Positions 8,755 through 17,617 of a DNA stretch of 64,000 bases are shown here, piece by piece. The notes under the pieces were generated by a model that had not been told where the DNA came from, did no database searches, and saw only the letters and a program-made list of their open reading frames with translations. The first letter of the stretch is position 1. Every line of letters begins with the position of its first letter. A program made the translations under genes and the position numbers. The stretch is from Hyphomonas sp. TMED17 (lineage in GTDB: Bacteria > Pseudomonadota > Alphaproteobacteria > Caulobacterales > Hyphomonadaceae): assembly GCA_002172915.1 (NCBI GenBank), contig NHBW01000006.1:569210-633209 (forward strand). Reading direction: 5' to 3'.

Positions 8755-9234
8755 CTAACGCTTCGATAGTTTAACCAATATATTGTCTAAAGCCGAGAGA
8801 AACCGTGACCGGTCGGCTTTTGAAAACGGTGCGGCGCCTCCAATATTCTGGCCAACCGCGCCGGCCCGGAGATCCGCCATAATTGCACGCGTCGCAACTG
8901 CAGCGCCAATTGAATTGGGGGTAAACGGCTTGCCATTCGGGCCGAGGGCGGCGCCGCCGGTTTTTAGAACGCGCTCAGCAAGTAGAATATCGGCTGTGAC
9001 AATGACAGCATTAGGCGCGGCATGCGCGGCGATCCAATCATCGGCCGCATCGAAACCGTCATTGACAATAATCAGCTCGATCAACCGGTGTGGCGGGACC
9101 CTGAGAAAGCTATTTGATACCAGCGTAACGGCTATATCCCGCCTCAATGCGACCTGATAGATTTCATCCTTTACCGGACAGGCGTCGGCATCAACCAGGA
9201 TGCGGGGTTGTGCTAGGTTATTTTGATCTGACAT
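8755..9234 (-). CDS. YaiI/YqxD family (UPF0178) protein
   Basis: A 159-residue protein with the family N-terminus ILVDADACPVKDEIY and the later IVNDGFDAADDWIA, VTADILLAERVL and LGPNGKPFTPNSIG segments. The conserved aspartates (VDADACPVK, FDAADDWI, TADI) resemble the acidic cluster of PIN-like nucleases, but family function is not established. It is divergent from the nitrilase-family gene. Confidence 0.9.
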   Translation of the reverse strand: MSDQNNLAQPRILVDADACPVKDEIYQVALRRDIAVTLVSNSFLRVPPHRLIELIIVNDGFDAADDWIAAHAAPNAVIVTADILLAERVLKTGGAALGPNGKPFTPNSIGAAVATRAIMADLRAGAVGQNIGGAAPFSKADRSRFLSALDNILVKLSKR

Positions 9235-9404
9235 TGGTCCGGAAAGTTTGCTTCATCGTATTCGGCTTGTATTAGTTTGACCTAATTTATCAGGGCGGCG
9301 CAACCGGATACGAAGGACGGGCCGCAGCGTGAGGCCTGAAATCTGACCGGTCGAGGCGGTAGCGGTGACATTTGCAGGTTGAGACAGGAGGGAATTGCGG
9401 GCTG

Positions 9405-10259
9405 ATGACAATAATCAAAGCGGCATGCGTACAAATGTGTTCGGGGACTGAAATAAATCAAAATCTGAGGGTAGCGTCCGAGCTTATCCGCTCGGCAGCG
9501 GAGGCTGGCGCAAGCTTGATTGCGACACCGGAGATGACGACTTTGCTGGATATCCGTCCGGGAAAAGCCGGCCCGCAGCACCATTACGAGGCAGATAATC
9601 GGGAACTGGCGGCATTCCGGGATTTGGCTGCCGAATTGAAGACATGGCTGTCGATCGGTTCAATTGGTGTTCGCCATGAGGAGGAGAAACGCTCCGCCAA
9701 CCGTTCATTTCTAATTGGGCCGGACGGCCAGCTTCTGGCCCGGTATGACAAGATACACATGTTTGACGTCGAGATTGATGACGGTCAGCAATATTGCGAG
9801 TCGCGTGCCTATCGTCCGGGACAAGCTGCGGTTTTGGTTGAAACGCCGTTTGCCGAGATCGGGATGACAATCTGCTACGATCTCCGGTTTCCGTCGCTGT
9901 ACAGACAATTGTCGCAGTCAGGGGCAGACATTATCACATGCCCAGCAGCGTTTACGCGCTTGACCGGCGAAGCCCACTGGCATGCTCTGCTAAGAGCCCG
10001 GGCGATTGAAAATGGCGTCTTCATAATGGCCGCCGCACAAGGCGGCGACCATGCTGACGGACGGCAAACCTTTGGACATTCGCTGATTGTTTCTCCCTGG
10101 GGAGAGGTGCTGGCCGAGGCGGCTGGGACTGCACCAGGCGTAATATTTGCTGATCTCGACCTGACGCGAGTTGCAGCGGTGCGCCGGCAGATCCCGTCCC
10201 TGTCGGCCAGTCCATCGGTGCCGCTGGTTGTCGTCAGAGATGATACGACAATCGAATGA
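9405..10259 (+). CDS. Carbon-nitrogen hydrolase (Nit1/Nit2-like amidase)
   Basis: The catalytic triad of the nitrilase superfamily is visible: Glu in ATPEMTTLLD, Lys in YDKIHMFDVEI and Cys in GMTICYDLRFP. KIHMFDV followed by a short insertion, and the PAAFTRLTGEAHWHALLRARAIEN segment, match the Nit1/NitFhit group. Members hydrolyse deaminated glutathione or omega-amides, so a metabolite-repair role is likely. I chose ATG 9405 (284 residues, MTIIKAACVQ) over an ATG at 9372 because the family begins at this beta strand and AGGAGGG lies upstream of it. The downstream ligase starts 77 bases past the stop. Confidence 0.9.
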   Translation: MTIIKAACVQMCSGTEINQNLRVASELIRSAAEAGASLIATPEMTTLLDIRPGKAGPQHHYEADNRELAAFRDLAAELKTWLSIGSIGVRHEEEKRSANRSFLIGPDGQLLARYDKIHMFDVEIDDGQQYCESRAYRPGQAAVLVETPFAEIGMTICYDLRFPSLYRQLSQSGADIITCPAAFTRLTGEAHWHALLRARAIENGVFIMAAAQGGDHADGRQTFGHSLIVSPWGEVLAEAAGTAPGVIFADLDLTRVAAVRRQIPSLSASPSVPLVVVRDDTTIE

Positions 10260-10336
10260 ACCGGTGTCATTAAGTATCGATCTGCACAGGCCTTTGTAGA
10301 TTTGACGATCTCGGGTCCCGCGCCCATATCGGCTCA

Positions 10337-11956
10337 ATGGACGCGTTTTCCGAGCTTTTAGAGAATCTGCTGTTGACGCCATCGCGTAACCAGAAACTGG
10401 CCTTACTGGTGGCTTTTTTCTCAGACCAGGCGGATCCGGACCGCGGCTGGGCGGTCGCGGCATTAACCGACAGTCTCGAATTCAAAAGTGTCAAAGCCGG
10501 TTTGATCCGGAAAATGGTCGAACAGCGCGTTGATCCGGTCCTGTTTCGACTATCTTATGATTATGTCGGCGATTTGGCTGAAACCGTCAGCCTGATCTGG
10601 CCTGATGGAGATCGCTTGCAGCGAATACCGGCAATCGCTGAAATTATTGAGGATCTAGGAGGGCCCGACCAGGCGCAAGTCGAAATCCAATTGGCGCTTT
10701 GGCTTGACGGGCTCAATCCGAGACAGCGATGGGCGCTCATCAAACTGATCGGCGGCGGCATGCGGGTTGGGATATCGGCGCGTTTGGTCAAGCAGGCACT
10801 CGCAACGTTCGGTTCGGTCGACATTAATGATATTGAAGCAATCTGGCACGGCCTCGACGCCCCCTATGAGGCTCTCTTTGCCTGGCTCGACGGTCGTGCT
10901 GACAGACCGGTTTCATGCCGTCCTGCACTATTCCGGCCAGTGATGCTGGCGCATCCGCTGCTTGTCAAAAGTCAGCGCGATGATGTTGAGTCCTTCGACC
11001 GGAACCTGGTTAACGGTCAGACCTTTGCAGCTGAATGGAAGTATGACGGCATCAGGATTCAAGGGGTTTCCGACGCCGGAGTGACGCGGCTCTACACGCG
11101 AACCGGTGACGATATTTCGCATGCATTTCCTGATGTTTTGGTCGGATTGCCCGACAATGTGGTAATCGATGGCGAGCTTCTGATACGTCAACCGGACGGT
11201 GGCGTGGCGCCTTTTAATCATTTGCAGAAGCGTCTCAACCGGAAGCGGGTCAGCAAGAAGCTGCTAGCGGCGTATCCCGCTTTCATCATGGCATATGATT
11301 TGCTCGTCGACGGAGCTGAGGATGTCCGTGCTGACAGTTTCCGGTCCCGTCGCGCCCGGCTCGAGCAGACAATTGAGCGGTTTAATAAAGACCTTTTTAG
11401 CCTGTCGCCATTGCTCCCCTGCGTTGATTTTGACAAGCTCGACGTGGCGCGGCGGGAGCCGCCCTCCAGTGAGATTGAAGGTGTTATGCTCAAACGCTGG
11501 GATAGTCCTTATACAGCAGGCCGCCCGCGCGGGGCCTGGTTTAAGTGGAAGCGCGATCCCTATCTAATTGATGCGGTCTTAATCTATGCGCAGCGCGGGC
11601 ATGGCAGGCGGTCGAGCTTCTATTCGGATTTTACATTCGCAGTCTGGCGCGAAGTTGACGGTGTCGAACAATTGACGCCGGTCGGGAAAGCCTATTTCGG
11701 CTTCAGCGATGCAGATATGAAGCGCATTGATAAATTTGTCCGTGCGCACACGATCGATCGCTTTGGTCCGGTCAGGGCTGTGCAGGCAGACAAGTCGACC
11801 GGTCTTGTTTTCGAAATTGCATTCGAAGGGCTGCAGAGATCCACACGGCACAAATCCGGGGTCGCGATGCGGTTTCCCCGGATTAACCGGATCAGATGGG
11901 ATAAGCCTGCTAGCGAGGCCGACAGGCTCCATGTTCTTGAACGAATGTTGCCCTAG
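10337..11956 (+). CDS. ATP-dependent DNA ligase (cisplatin-damage-response type)
   Basis: A 539-residue ligase. An N-terminal all-helical DNA-binding domain (about 1-200) precedes the adenylation domain with the nucleotide-accepting lysine motif KYDGIRIQ at about 235, VIDGELL (motif III region), AYDLL, and EGVMLKRWDSPY (motif IV). The OB-fold holds the final conserved WFKWKRDP. The size and order fit the bacterial LigC/cisplatin-damage-response ligases of alphaproteobacteria. These usually sit beside a ligase-associated helicase and exonuclease; none is seen nearby, so the gene is a solitary repair ligase. The replicative ligase would be the NAD-dependent LigA elsewhere. Confidence 0.9.
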   Translation: MDAFSELLENLLLTPSRNQKLALLVAFFSDQADPDRGWAVAALTDSLEFKSVKAGLIRKMVEQRVDPVLFRLSYDYVGDLAETVSLIWPDGDRLQRIPAIAEIIEDLGGPDQAQVEIQLALWLDGLNPRQRWALIKLIGGGMRVGISARLVKQALATFGSVDINDIEAIWHGLDAPYEALFAWLDGRADRPVSCRPALFRPVMLAHPLLVKSQRDDVESFDRNLVNGQTFAAEWKYDGIRIQGVSDAGVTRLYTRTGDDISHAFPDVLVGLPDNVVIDGELLIRQPDGGVAPFNHLQKRLNRKRVSKKLLAAYPAFIMAYDLLVDGAEDVRADSFRSRRARLEQTIERFNKDLFSLSPLLPCVDFDKLDVARREPPSSEIEGVMLKRWDSPYTAGRPRGAWFKWKRDPYLIDAVLIYAQRGHGRRSSFYSDFTFAVWREVDGVEQLTPVGKAYFGFSDADMKRIDKFVRAHTIDRFGPVRAVQADKSTGLVFEIAFEGLQRSTRHKSGVAMRFPRINRIRWDKPASEADRLHVLERMLP

Positions 11957-12032
11957 TCAGTTTGGCCGCCATATTGCCGGCAATGGCGTAATGGCTTTAG
12001 TCTCGGTCATCCTGATCTGAGGAGGAGCTAAA

Positions 12033-12803
12033 ATGCTAAAGTTACAATCGCGTTCATTGGTTATTCTCTCCGTTTTGCAATTCGTGACGCCTACCTTGCC
12101 GGCTTTCGGTCTGGGCGAGTCTGTCGGATCGAATATTCTTGAGGATGGAATGCTTCCCGAAGTTCCGCCAGGTATATTTTTTGCGATTTGGGGCGTGATT
12201 TTTACGGTGTTCTTTATCACCAGTCTGCGATTCGTAGTGGCGCCGGGCCACGAAAGCGAGCGATTGACGCTGCCGCTGACGATTTGTGCGATAGGCAATA
12301 TTGTGTGGATGCTGGATGCGCAATTCTACGGATCGGTCATTGCGAGCGCCATTATTCTCTGGCCATTAGTCATCTCGTCCTGGCTGGCGGCCTATCGACT
12401 TGACCGGATGGGCGGTTTCGACGGCACTCTGACCCGGTTTCTGGCTTGCGCATTGACGGGGTTGCTTGCGGGGTGGCTAAGTGTCGCTACCGGGATCAGT
12501 TTGCCGGCAGTTGCCCGCTTTTATGCCGGCTGGGGACCAACCGACCAGGTCTGGCTAGCGCTGTGGATCGCACTTGCGCCAACGGCCGCTATGGCACTGG
12601 CTTTTTCGGCATTTATTAGTCGTGGTGTTTGGTTTTACATCGCACTGGTCTGGGGGCTCGTCGGCATTATTGTAACCAATTGGGTCGTTATGGATTTGCA
12701 TGGTCTTGCGCTTGCTACGGCGGCGGCGACAGCGCTTTTGCTAGCTGTGCGTGTCGGGTGGCGAGCGCGTGGTAGCGGGCAGGAAATGAAATTGCTGAAC
12801 TAG
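12033..12803 (+). CDS. Multi-pass membrane protein, TspO/MBR-like
   Basis: A 256-residue protein with about 7-8 predicted membrane helices, possibly preceded by a cleavable or anchoring N-terminal helix. Segments such as PPGIFFAIWGVIFTVFF and FYAGWGPTDQVWLALWIALAPTAAMALAF recall the tryptophan-rich sensory protein (TspO/MBR) superfamily, but it is longer and diverged. A strong GGAGGAG ribosome site is 7 bases from the ATG. Function is unknown; TspO relatives bind porphyrins or act in stress regulation. Another small transporter-like family is possible. Confidence 0.6.
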   Translation: MLKLQSRSLVILSVLQFVTPTLPAFGLGESVGSNILEDGMLPEVPPGIFFAIWGVIFTVFFITSLRFVVAPGHESERLTLPLTICAIGNIVWMLDAQFYGSVIASAIILWPLVISSWLAAYRLDRMGGFDGTLTRFLACALTGLLAGWLSVATGISLPAVARFYAGWGPTDQVWLALWIALAPTAAMALAFSAFISRGVWFYIALVWGLVGIIVTNWVVMDLHGLALATAAATALLLAVRVGWRARGSGQEMKLLN

Positions 12804-12980
12804 AATATCCTCGTTTGGCTATTTGCTGACAGGCCACTTGCTTGCAGGCCTCGAATCGGACTCGCGCGGATCAATACCCGTTCGCAAAATATGCATCCTA
12901 AATAGTCGTAGAGGTTCCCAGACTAGCATTTTATCCCGTCGGCAGGGGCGCATTGTGCGGTATGCAAAACGCGAGCAACC

Positions 12981-13000
12981 TGACGTTGACGTTCGCGTAA
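12981..13000 (+). promoter_or_regulatory. Three-core ACGT site upstream of the MerR regulator (LiuR-like box)
   Basis: TGACGT-TG-ACGT-TC-GCGT-AA: three ACGT-type cores at 6-base spacing, ending 20 bases before the regulator start. It shares 15 of 20 positions and identical spacing with the site at 15953-15972. LiuR, a MerR-family regulator of acyl degradation genes, is known to use an ACGT-N2-ACGT palindrome, so autoregulation is the likely meaning. Confidence 0.65.
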
Positions 13001-13020
13001 GGTTGGGGCATATAAGTTTC

Positions 13021-13500
13021 ATGGCAGATACAGCAGCATCACTTTCTATCGCAGATTCTCGTACTTATTCGATTTCGGAACTCGCACGGGAATTCGGAAT
13101 AACGCCTCGCGCACTTCGTTTTTATGAAGATAAGGATATGTTGCATCCCGCGCGGGATGGAATGACCAGAGTATATTCCCATCGCGACCGGGCGCGGGTC
13201 ACCATTATCGTGCGGTTGAAGCGGCTCGGTTTGCCGCTGGCCGATATTCGGGAGATCCTTGATCTTTATGTTCTCGAGGACGGTCAGCGGGCGCAGATGC
13301 GGATGTCGTTGATCAAGTTTCAAAACCAGATTAAAGAGCTTGAAAACCAGCGGGACGACATTGACATGGCTTTGCTGGAGCTTCGGAAGGGTATTGAATG
13401 GCTGGAGACTCAGTTGTCGACTGTCGGTCCGGGGGAGAAACAGGTTGAAAATGTCATGGCCTATGACGCCGTTGCGCGCAGCCGGTTGAACGATACCTAG
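13021..13500 (+). CDS. MerR-family regulator, LiuR-like
   Basis: A 159-residue DNA-binding protein. The MerR helix-turn-helix is at about 17-50 (YSISELAREFGITPRALRFYEDKDML), followed by the wing (RVYSHRDRARV) and recognition extension RLKRLGLPLADIREILDL. A coiled-coil dimerisation helix (about 95-135) completes the protein. No metal-binding cysteine loop is present, which fits LiuR-type regulators that sense acyl-CoA intermediates rather than metals. I start it at ATG 13021; the frame is open to 12823, but that extension has no domain and overlaps the putative operator. It heads the acyl-degradation cluster and probably represses it and itself. Confidence 0.88.
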   Translation: MADTAASLSIADSRTYSISELAREFGITPRALRFYEDKDMLHPARDGMTRVYSHRDRARVTIIVRLKRLGLPLADIREILDLYVLEDGQRAQMRMSLIKFQNQIKELENQRDDIDMALLELRKGIEWLETQLSTVGPGEKQVENVMAYDAVARSRLNDT

Positions 13501-13508
13501 TATCTATT

Positions 13509-13549
13509 GGGGCGCTAGACCGCCCCTGATTGAGATTTTTTATTTTTTT
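13509..13549 (+). terminator. Terminator or attenuator between the MerR gene and the first acyl-CoA dehydrogenase
   Basis: GGGGCG (13509-13514) pairs with CGCCCC (13521-13526). A strongly T-rich tract with runs of six and seven T follows, to 13549. It lies 8 bases after the MerR stop and ends 19 bases before the next start codon, so it could limit read-through from the regulator. Confidence 0.75.
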
Positions 13550-13568
13550 GAATTTGAGGGACACTATC

Positions 13569-15350
13569 ATGCCGCAGTATCAGGCGCCGACGCGAGATAT
13601 TGAATTTATTCTAAACGAGCTGCTTTCATTACAAGATCATTCTGATCTGTCGGGTTTTGACGAGGTCAATGAAGAGCTGGTGAGTGCGGTCATCGATGAA
13701 TGTGGCAAATTCGGACGCGATGTGCTGGCGCCATTGAACAAGGTCGGCGACGAGCAGGGCTGTGTCCGTAATCCCGATGGCAGCGTTAAGACACCGGACG
13801 GTTTCAAAGACGCCTACGGACAATTTGTCGAGAATGGTTGGCCATTAATGAATAAGCCAGCGAATATGGGCGGCCAGAACCTGCCTTATATCATGAGTAT
13901 GGCGACCAGCGAGATTCTGTCGTCTGCCAATATGGCTTTCGGAATGTATCCGGGGCTAACATCCGGCGCATATGAAGCCCTAATGGCGGGTGGCAGTGAT
14001 GCCCAGAAAGCGACCTATGGGCCAAATATGGCCTCAGGTGCGTGGGCTGGGACGATGAATCTTACCGAGCCACAATGCGGCACGGATCTCGGTCTAATCA
14101 AGACCAAAGCGGTCGAACAGGCTGATGGCAGTTACAAAATCACGGGTCAGAAAATCTGGATATCAGGCGGCGAACAGGACCTGACCGAAAATATTATTCA
14201 TCTTGTTCTGGCGCGTATTGAAGGTGCACCGGACGGTATCAAAGGCATCTCGCTATTTGTCGTGCCGAAATTCATTGTTAACGAAGATGGATCTTTGGGG
14301 GAACGCAACGCGCTTTCCTGCGGCGGCCTTGAAGAGAAGATGGGAATTCATGGCAACGCCACCTGTGTCATGAATTATGATGGGGCAACCGGATGGCTGG
14401 TTGGCGAGCCGCATCGTGGCATGCGGACAATGTTTGTGATGATGAACGAGGCCCGTCTCGGTGTTGGCCTGCAGGCGTTGGCGCAAGCCGAACTGGCATA
14501 CCAGAATGCGGCTGATTTCGCTGTGAACCGGTTGCAGAGCCGTTCCTTGCAAGGGCCCTCTGCCCCGGATAAGCCGGCAGATCCAATTATTGTCCATCCT
14601 GATGTCAGGCGCATGCTGATGGATCAGCGGGCCTTCATCGAAGGCGGACGTGCTTTTGCCTATTGGACCGCCTTGCATGGTGATCTCGAGCATAAATCGA
14701 CTGATCCGGCCGTCCGCCAGAAAGCCGGCGACTATATGGCGCTTCTAACGCCGGTGATTAAGGCGTTTTTGACTGATCGCGGCTACAAAATGGTCAATGA
14801 GGGGCTGCAAGTTCATGGCGGATCCGGATTTACCCGGGAATGGGGCATGGAGCAGATTGTGCGGGATTGCCGGATTACCCTGATCTATGAAGGAACCAAT
14901 GGTATTCAGGCGCTTGATCTTGTTGGCCGGAAGCTCGCTGCTGATGGCGGCCGTGCGATATTCAGCTTTTTTGCAGAGATTGATGATTTTATCGGCACGC
15001 ATGACGACAATGCCGAGCTAAAAGTGTTTCTGGACGGACTGCGCGAGGTCAAGGCGCAATTGGTCGACGGTACGCAGTGGTTGATGAAAAATGGCATGAG
15101 CGATTTTAATAATGCGGCGGCCGCATCGACAGATTATTTGCAGCTGTTCGGGCTGACAGCACTCAGCTTCATGTGGGCGCGGATGGCCGAGCTGGCATTA
15201 CGCAAGCGCGGGAGTGACCCGTTTTATGATGATAAGCTGATTACGGGGCGTTATTTTGTTGCCCGTATCTTACCCGAAGGCGCGTCGCACCTGGTCAAAC
15301 TTAAGACCGGCGCAGCACCGATTATGGCACTTGCAGACGATCGCTTTTAA
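13569..15350 (+). CDS. Acyl-CoA dehydrogenase, DmdC/FadE5-like (about 590 residues)
   Basis: A 593-residue flavoenzyme that would introduce the alpha-beta double bond into an acyl-CoA. The family-typical N-terminal APTRDIEFILNELL is followed by the ACAD core: MNLTEPQCGTDLGLIKTKA, ITGQKIWISGGE (FAD/substrate), VHGGSGFTREWGMEQIVRDCRITLIYEGTN with the catalytic Glu in IYEGTN, and an extra C-terminal domain. This architecture matches 3-methylmercaptopropionyl-CoA dehydrogenase (DmdC) and related long acyl-CoA dehydrogenases. I start at ATG 13569 with GAGGG 9 bases upstream; an upstream TTG in frame lies in the terminator. Fatty acid versus DMSP-derived substrate cannot be told from this alone. 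Confidence 0.9.
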   Translation: MPQYQAPTRDIEFILNELLSLQDHSDLSGFDEVNEELVSAVIDECGKFGRDVLAPLNKVGDEQGCVRNPDGSVKTPDGFKDAYGQFVENGWPLMNKPANMGGQNLPYIMSMATSEILSSANMAFGMYPGLTSGAYEALMAGGSDAQKATYGPNMASGAWAGTMNLTEPQCGTDLGLIKTKAVEQADGSYKITGQKIWISGGEQDLTENIIHLVLARIEGAPDGIKGISLFVVPKFIVNEDGSLGERNALSCGGLEEKMGIHGNATCVMNYDGATGWLVGEPHRGMRTMFVMMNEARLGVGLQALAQAELAYQNAADFAVNRLQSRSLQGPSAPDKPADPIIVHPDVRRMLMDQRAFIEGGRAFAYWTALHGDLEHKSTDPAVRQKAGDYMALLTPVIKAFLTDRGYKMVNEGLQVHGGSGFTREWGMEQIVRDCRITLIYEGTNGIQALDLVGRKLAADGGRAIFSFFAEIDDFIGTHDDNAELKVFLDGLREVKAQLVDGTQWLMKNGMSDFNNAAAASTDYLQLFGLTALSFMWARMAELALRKRGSDPFYDDKLITGRYFVARILPEGASHLVKLKTGAAPIMALADDRF

Positions 15351-15873
15351 CTGACTTCATTCAAAGCCGCGCCGGCATTGGAACCGGGGCGGCTGTAGCT
15401 TCGCGCTTATCGGTTTTGTGATTTTGATGCCTTTGCAGCGTATTATGCGTCTGAACGGTCGCATTTTGCTGACGGCCCGGTCGGGCGTTTGGCGCCCTGG
15501 GACTTGTTTACAGCCCGGGCTGGGTGCTGGTCTCTTACGTGGCAGAGTGCCTGGACGGTCGAGCGGTGGGATGAGCGACCAGCTATTGGTCTGATTGCCC
15601 TGAAAACGACTTTGCGTCTGCCGGCAATCGGGCTGGGCTGGATCCTTTGGCAGGGGTTTGACGGCGCTGGCTACGCGCTTGAGGTGGTCCGGGCGGCTCG
15701 CTTCTTTGCGCTCGAATTTTTACAGCTGACATCTTTGTTAAACGGGATAGATCGCCACAATAAGCCCATCAAAATTGGCCGAACGGCTTGCCATAGAGCC
15801 TGTTCCCGCGATTGTCCTCCCGGGCGAAGCCGCCACGCTTTTCTTTCGACAGCTTGCGGTACGGGCCATTTAA
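15351..15873 (+). pseudogene. Decayed GNAT (RimJ/RimL-type) N-acetyltransferase
   Basis: No intact frame, but a GNAT protein can be read across it. In one frame, from about 15366: a P-A-L-E-x-x-R-L start, an in-frame TAG at 15396-15398, then LRAYRFCDFDAFAAYYASER, later GLIALKTTLRLPAIGLGWIL and GFDGAGYALEVVRAARFFA (the acetyl-CoA-binding loop region, normally GxGYAxEA). Near 15770 the frame shifts by one and continues as LAERLAIEPVPAIVLPG to a TAA at 15871-15873. No start codon remains. Thus a missing start, a nonsense codon and a frameshift are all visible. It occupies the gap between the two acyl-CoA dehydrogenase genes. Confidence 0.8.
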
Positions 15874-15952
15874 ACCAAGGCAATGATAGTGCATAAAATC
15901 CCGTAGCTTCCGTTGCGGCATATCTGGCTTTTACAGCATGCGCACCCTACAT

Positions 15953-15972
15953 TGACGTGAACGTAAACGTAA
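15953..15972 (+). promoter_or_regulatory. Three-core ACGT site upstream of the second acyl-CoA dehydrogenase (LiuR-like box)
   Basis: TGACGT-GA-ACGT-AA-ACGT-AA: three perfect ACGT cores at 6-base spacing. The first two make the near-palindrome TTGACGT-GA-ACGTAAA (15952-15967). It ends 26 bases before the start codon at 15999. With the matching site at 12981 it is the best candidate operator for the neighbouring MerR regulator. Confidence 0.7.
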
Positions 15973-15998
15973 TTTTCAGATCCCGCCGGAGTATGATC

Positions 15999-17162
15999 AT
16001 GCAGGATGTTCTTAATGTGCCTAAATCCAGCTGGCGCCAGGATGAAGAGATCTCCATTTTCAGTGAGGCTGTCGGTCAGTTTTTCGAAAATGAGCTAAAA
16101 CCACACGTTGAAGAGTGGCGGGCGGCCGGCAAGGTGCCGCGGGATGTCTGGTACAAGGCCGGCGAACAGGGTTTGCTGTTACCGTCAGCGCCGGAGCAGT
16201 ATGGCGGTGCAGGTGGCGATTTCCGACATGATGCGGTGATTATCGAGCAGCTTGAATGGCAGGGCATTGCCGGTTTTGGTCTCGGCCTACACAATGCAAT
16301 CGTCGCGCCCTACATCATCCATTATGGCACGGAAGAGCAGAAACAGCGCCTTCTGCCCAAGCTCGCCACCGGCGAACTGGTCTGCGCCATTGCGATGACC
16401 GAGCCGGGCACCGGATCCGATCTGCAAAATATCAAAACCGTCGCTCAAAAAGATGGCAATGGTTATGTCATCAATGGTTCGAAAACTTTCATCACCAACG
16501 GACAGACCGCCAATCTAATCCTGGTTTGCGCCAAGACCGATACGACTAAAGGCGCAAAAGGTATTTCGATCATGATGGTTGAAACCGATGAGGTTGAGGG
16601 CTTCGAGCGCGGCCGCAATCTCAAGAAAATCGGTCAGCCGGCTGCCGATACGTCCGAGCTCTTCTTTAATGATGTCAAAGTGCCAGCAACGGCTTTGCTA
16701 GGCGAGGAGGAAGGGCAGGGTTTTATCCAATTAATGCAGCAGCTGCCGCAGGAGCGTCACATTATCGGCATTCAGGGCATCGGGATGATCGAACGGGCCC
16801 TGAAGGAAACGATTGCCTATGTGAAGCAGCGCAAGGCGTTTGGCGGAACCATTATGGATTTCCAAAACACGCAGTTCAAACTGGCCGAATGCAAGACCGA
16901 GGCGACGGTCGCCAAAGTGTTTGTTGATCACTGCACCGAGCAATTATTGCGCAGCGAACTGGACGCTGCCACGGCGTCTATGTCAAAATACTGGATCAGT
17001 GATCTGCAGTGCAAAATTATCGACGAATGTCTGCAATTGCATGGTGGCTGGGGTTATATGGATGAGTACCCGATTGGCCAGATGTATCAGGATGCGCGGG
17101 TCCAGCGTATTTATGGTGGCGCCAATGAGGTCATGAAAATGCTAATTGCAAGGACGCTGTAG
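15999..17162 (+). CDS. Acyl-CoA dehydrogenase, long-chain-type
   Basis: A 387-residue ACAD: AMTEPGTGSDLQNIKT and NGSKTFITNGQTA for FAD and substrate, a helix-G segment QERHIIGIQGIGMIERALKET, and LHGGWGYMDEYPIGQMYQDARVQRIYGGANEVMK at the end (split here across motifs). The usual C-terminal catalytic Glu (YEGT in medium-chain enzymes) is Gly in IYGGANE. The likely base is the Glu in MIERALKET, as in long-chain and isovaleryl-CoA dehydrogenases. I start at the ATG at 15999 because GGAG at 15988-15991 is 7 bases away, whereas it nearly touches the ATG at 15993. The three-core ACGT site lies directly upstream. Confidence 0.9.
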   Translation: MQDVLNVPKSSWRQDEEISIFSEAVGQFFENELKPHVEEWRAAGKVPRDVWYKAGEQGLLLPSAPEQYGGAGGDFRHDAVIIEQLEWQGIAGFGLGLHNAIVAPYIIHYGTEEQKQRLLPKLATGELVCAIAMTEPGTGSDLQNIKTVAQKDGNGYVINGSKTFITNGQTANLILVCAKTDTTKGAKGISIMMVETDEVEGFERGRNLKKIGQPAADTSELFFNDVKVPATALLGEEEGQGFIQLMQQLPQERHIIGIQGIGMIERALKETIAYVKQRKAFGGTIMDFQNTQFKLAECKTEATVAKVFVDHCTEQLLRSELDAATASMSKYWISDLQCKIIDECLQLHGGWGYMDEYPIGQMYQDARVQRIYGGANEVMKMLIARTL

Positions 17163-17166
17163 ACAA

Positions 17167-17595
17167 TTGCCTGATCGAGAGATTCTAAAAACTGTATTTC
17201 CGGAGCCCTCCGATAGTTCGAGATCGCTCGGTTTCGAGCTGATTAGCCTCGATATGACGGCAATGACCGCGCGTGTCCGGTTTGATGGTCGTCAGGAATT
17301 CGCTAATCCGGCTGGGTATGTGCAGGGCGGTTTTCTGTCTGCGATGCTCGACGATACAATGGGTATGCTAGCGGCAGTTAAAATGAAGGGCCGGGCGATG
17401 CCGTCGACAATCGATCTGCATACGACGTTTGTCCGCCCTGTCAGAGTTGGCGAGATTGAAGTCGCCGCGCGCATTCGCAATGTTGGCCGGCAGATCATTT
17501 TCGCCGATGCGGTATTGTTTGACAAAAGAGGTAAGGAGGCGGCGCGCTCACTGGCGTCGCTTGCAATTAATCCAATGAAGGCTCCGGCCAAATGA
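17167..17595 (+). CDS. PaaI-type hotdog thioesterase
   Basis: About 142 residues with the hotdog-fold PaaI pattern: FANPAGYVQGGFLSAMLDDTMGMLA (helix with the catalytic Asp region), TIDLHTTFVRPVRVGEIEVAARI and FADAVLFDKRGKEAARSLASLAI. Such enzymes hydrolyse stalled acyl-CoAs to free CoA. No ATG is available; a TTG at 17167 with AAGGA about 12 bases upstream is my choice, and a TTG at 17146 overlapping the dehydrogenase end is the alternative. It sits 4 bases after the dehydrogenase stop and 22 before the thiolase, so it is part of the operon. Confidence 0.85.
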   Translation: MPDREILKTVFPEPSDSSRSLGFELISLDMTAMTARVRFDGRQEFANPAGYVQGGFLSAMLDDTMGMLAAVKMKGRAMPSTIDLHTTFVRPVRVGEIEVAARIRNVGRQIIFADAVLFDKRGKEAARSLASLAINPMKAPAK

Positions 17596-17617
17596 GATAT
17601 TATAGAGGAGATGCCTG

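Noticed and set aside
15671..15883. 70-codon minus-strand frame
   Set aside because: Shadow of the GNAT pseudogene.
15489..15896. 135-codon plus-strand frame as an intact gene
   Set aside because: It is the middle of a decayed GNAT gene; the frame loses homology after about 15770 where the real reading continues one base away.
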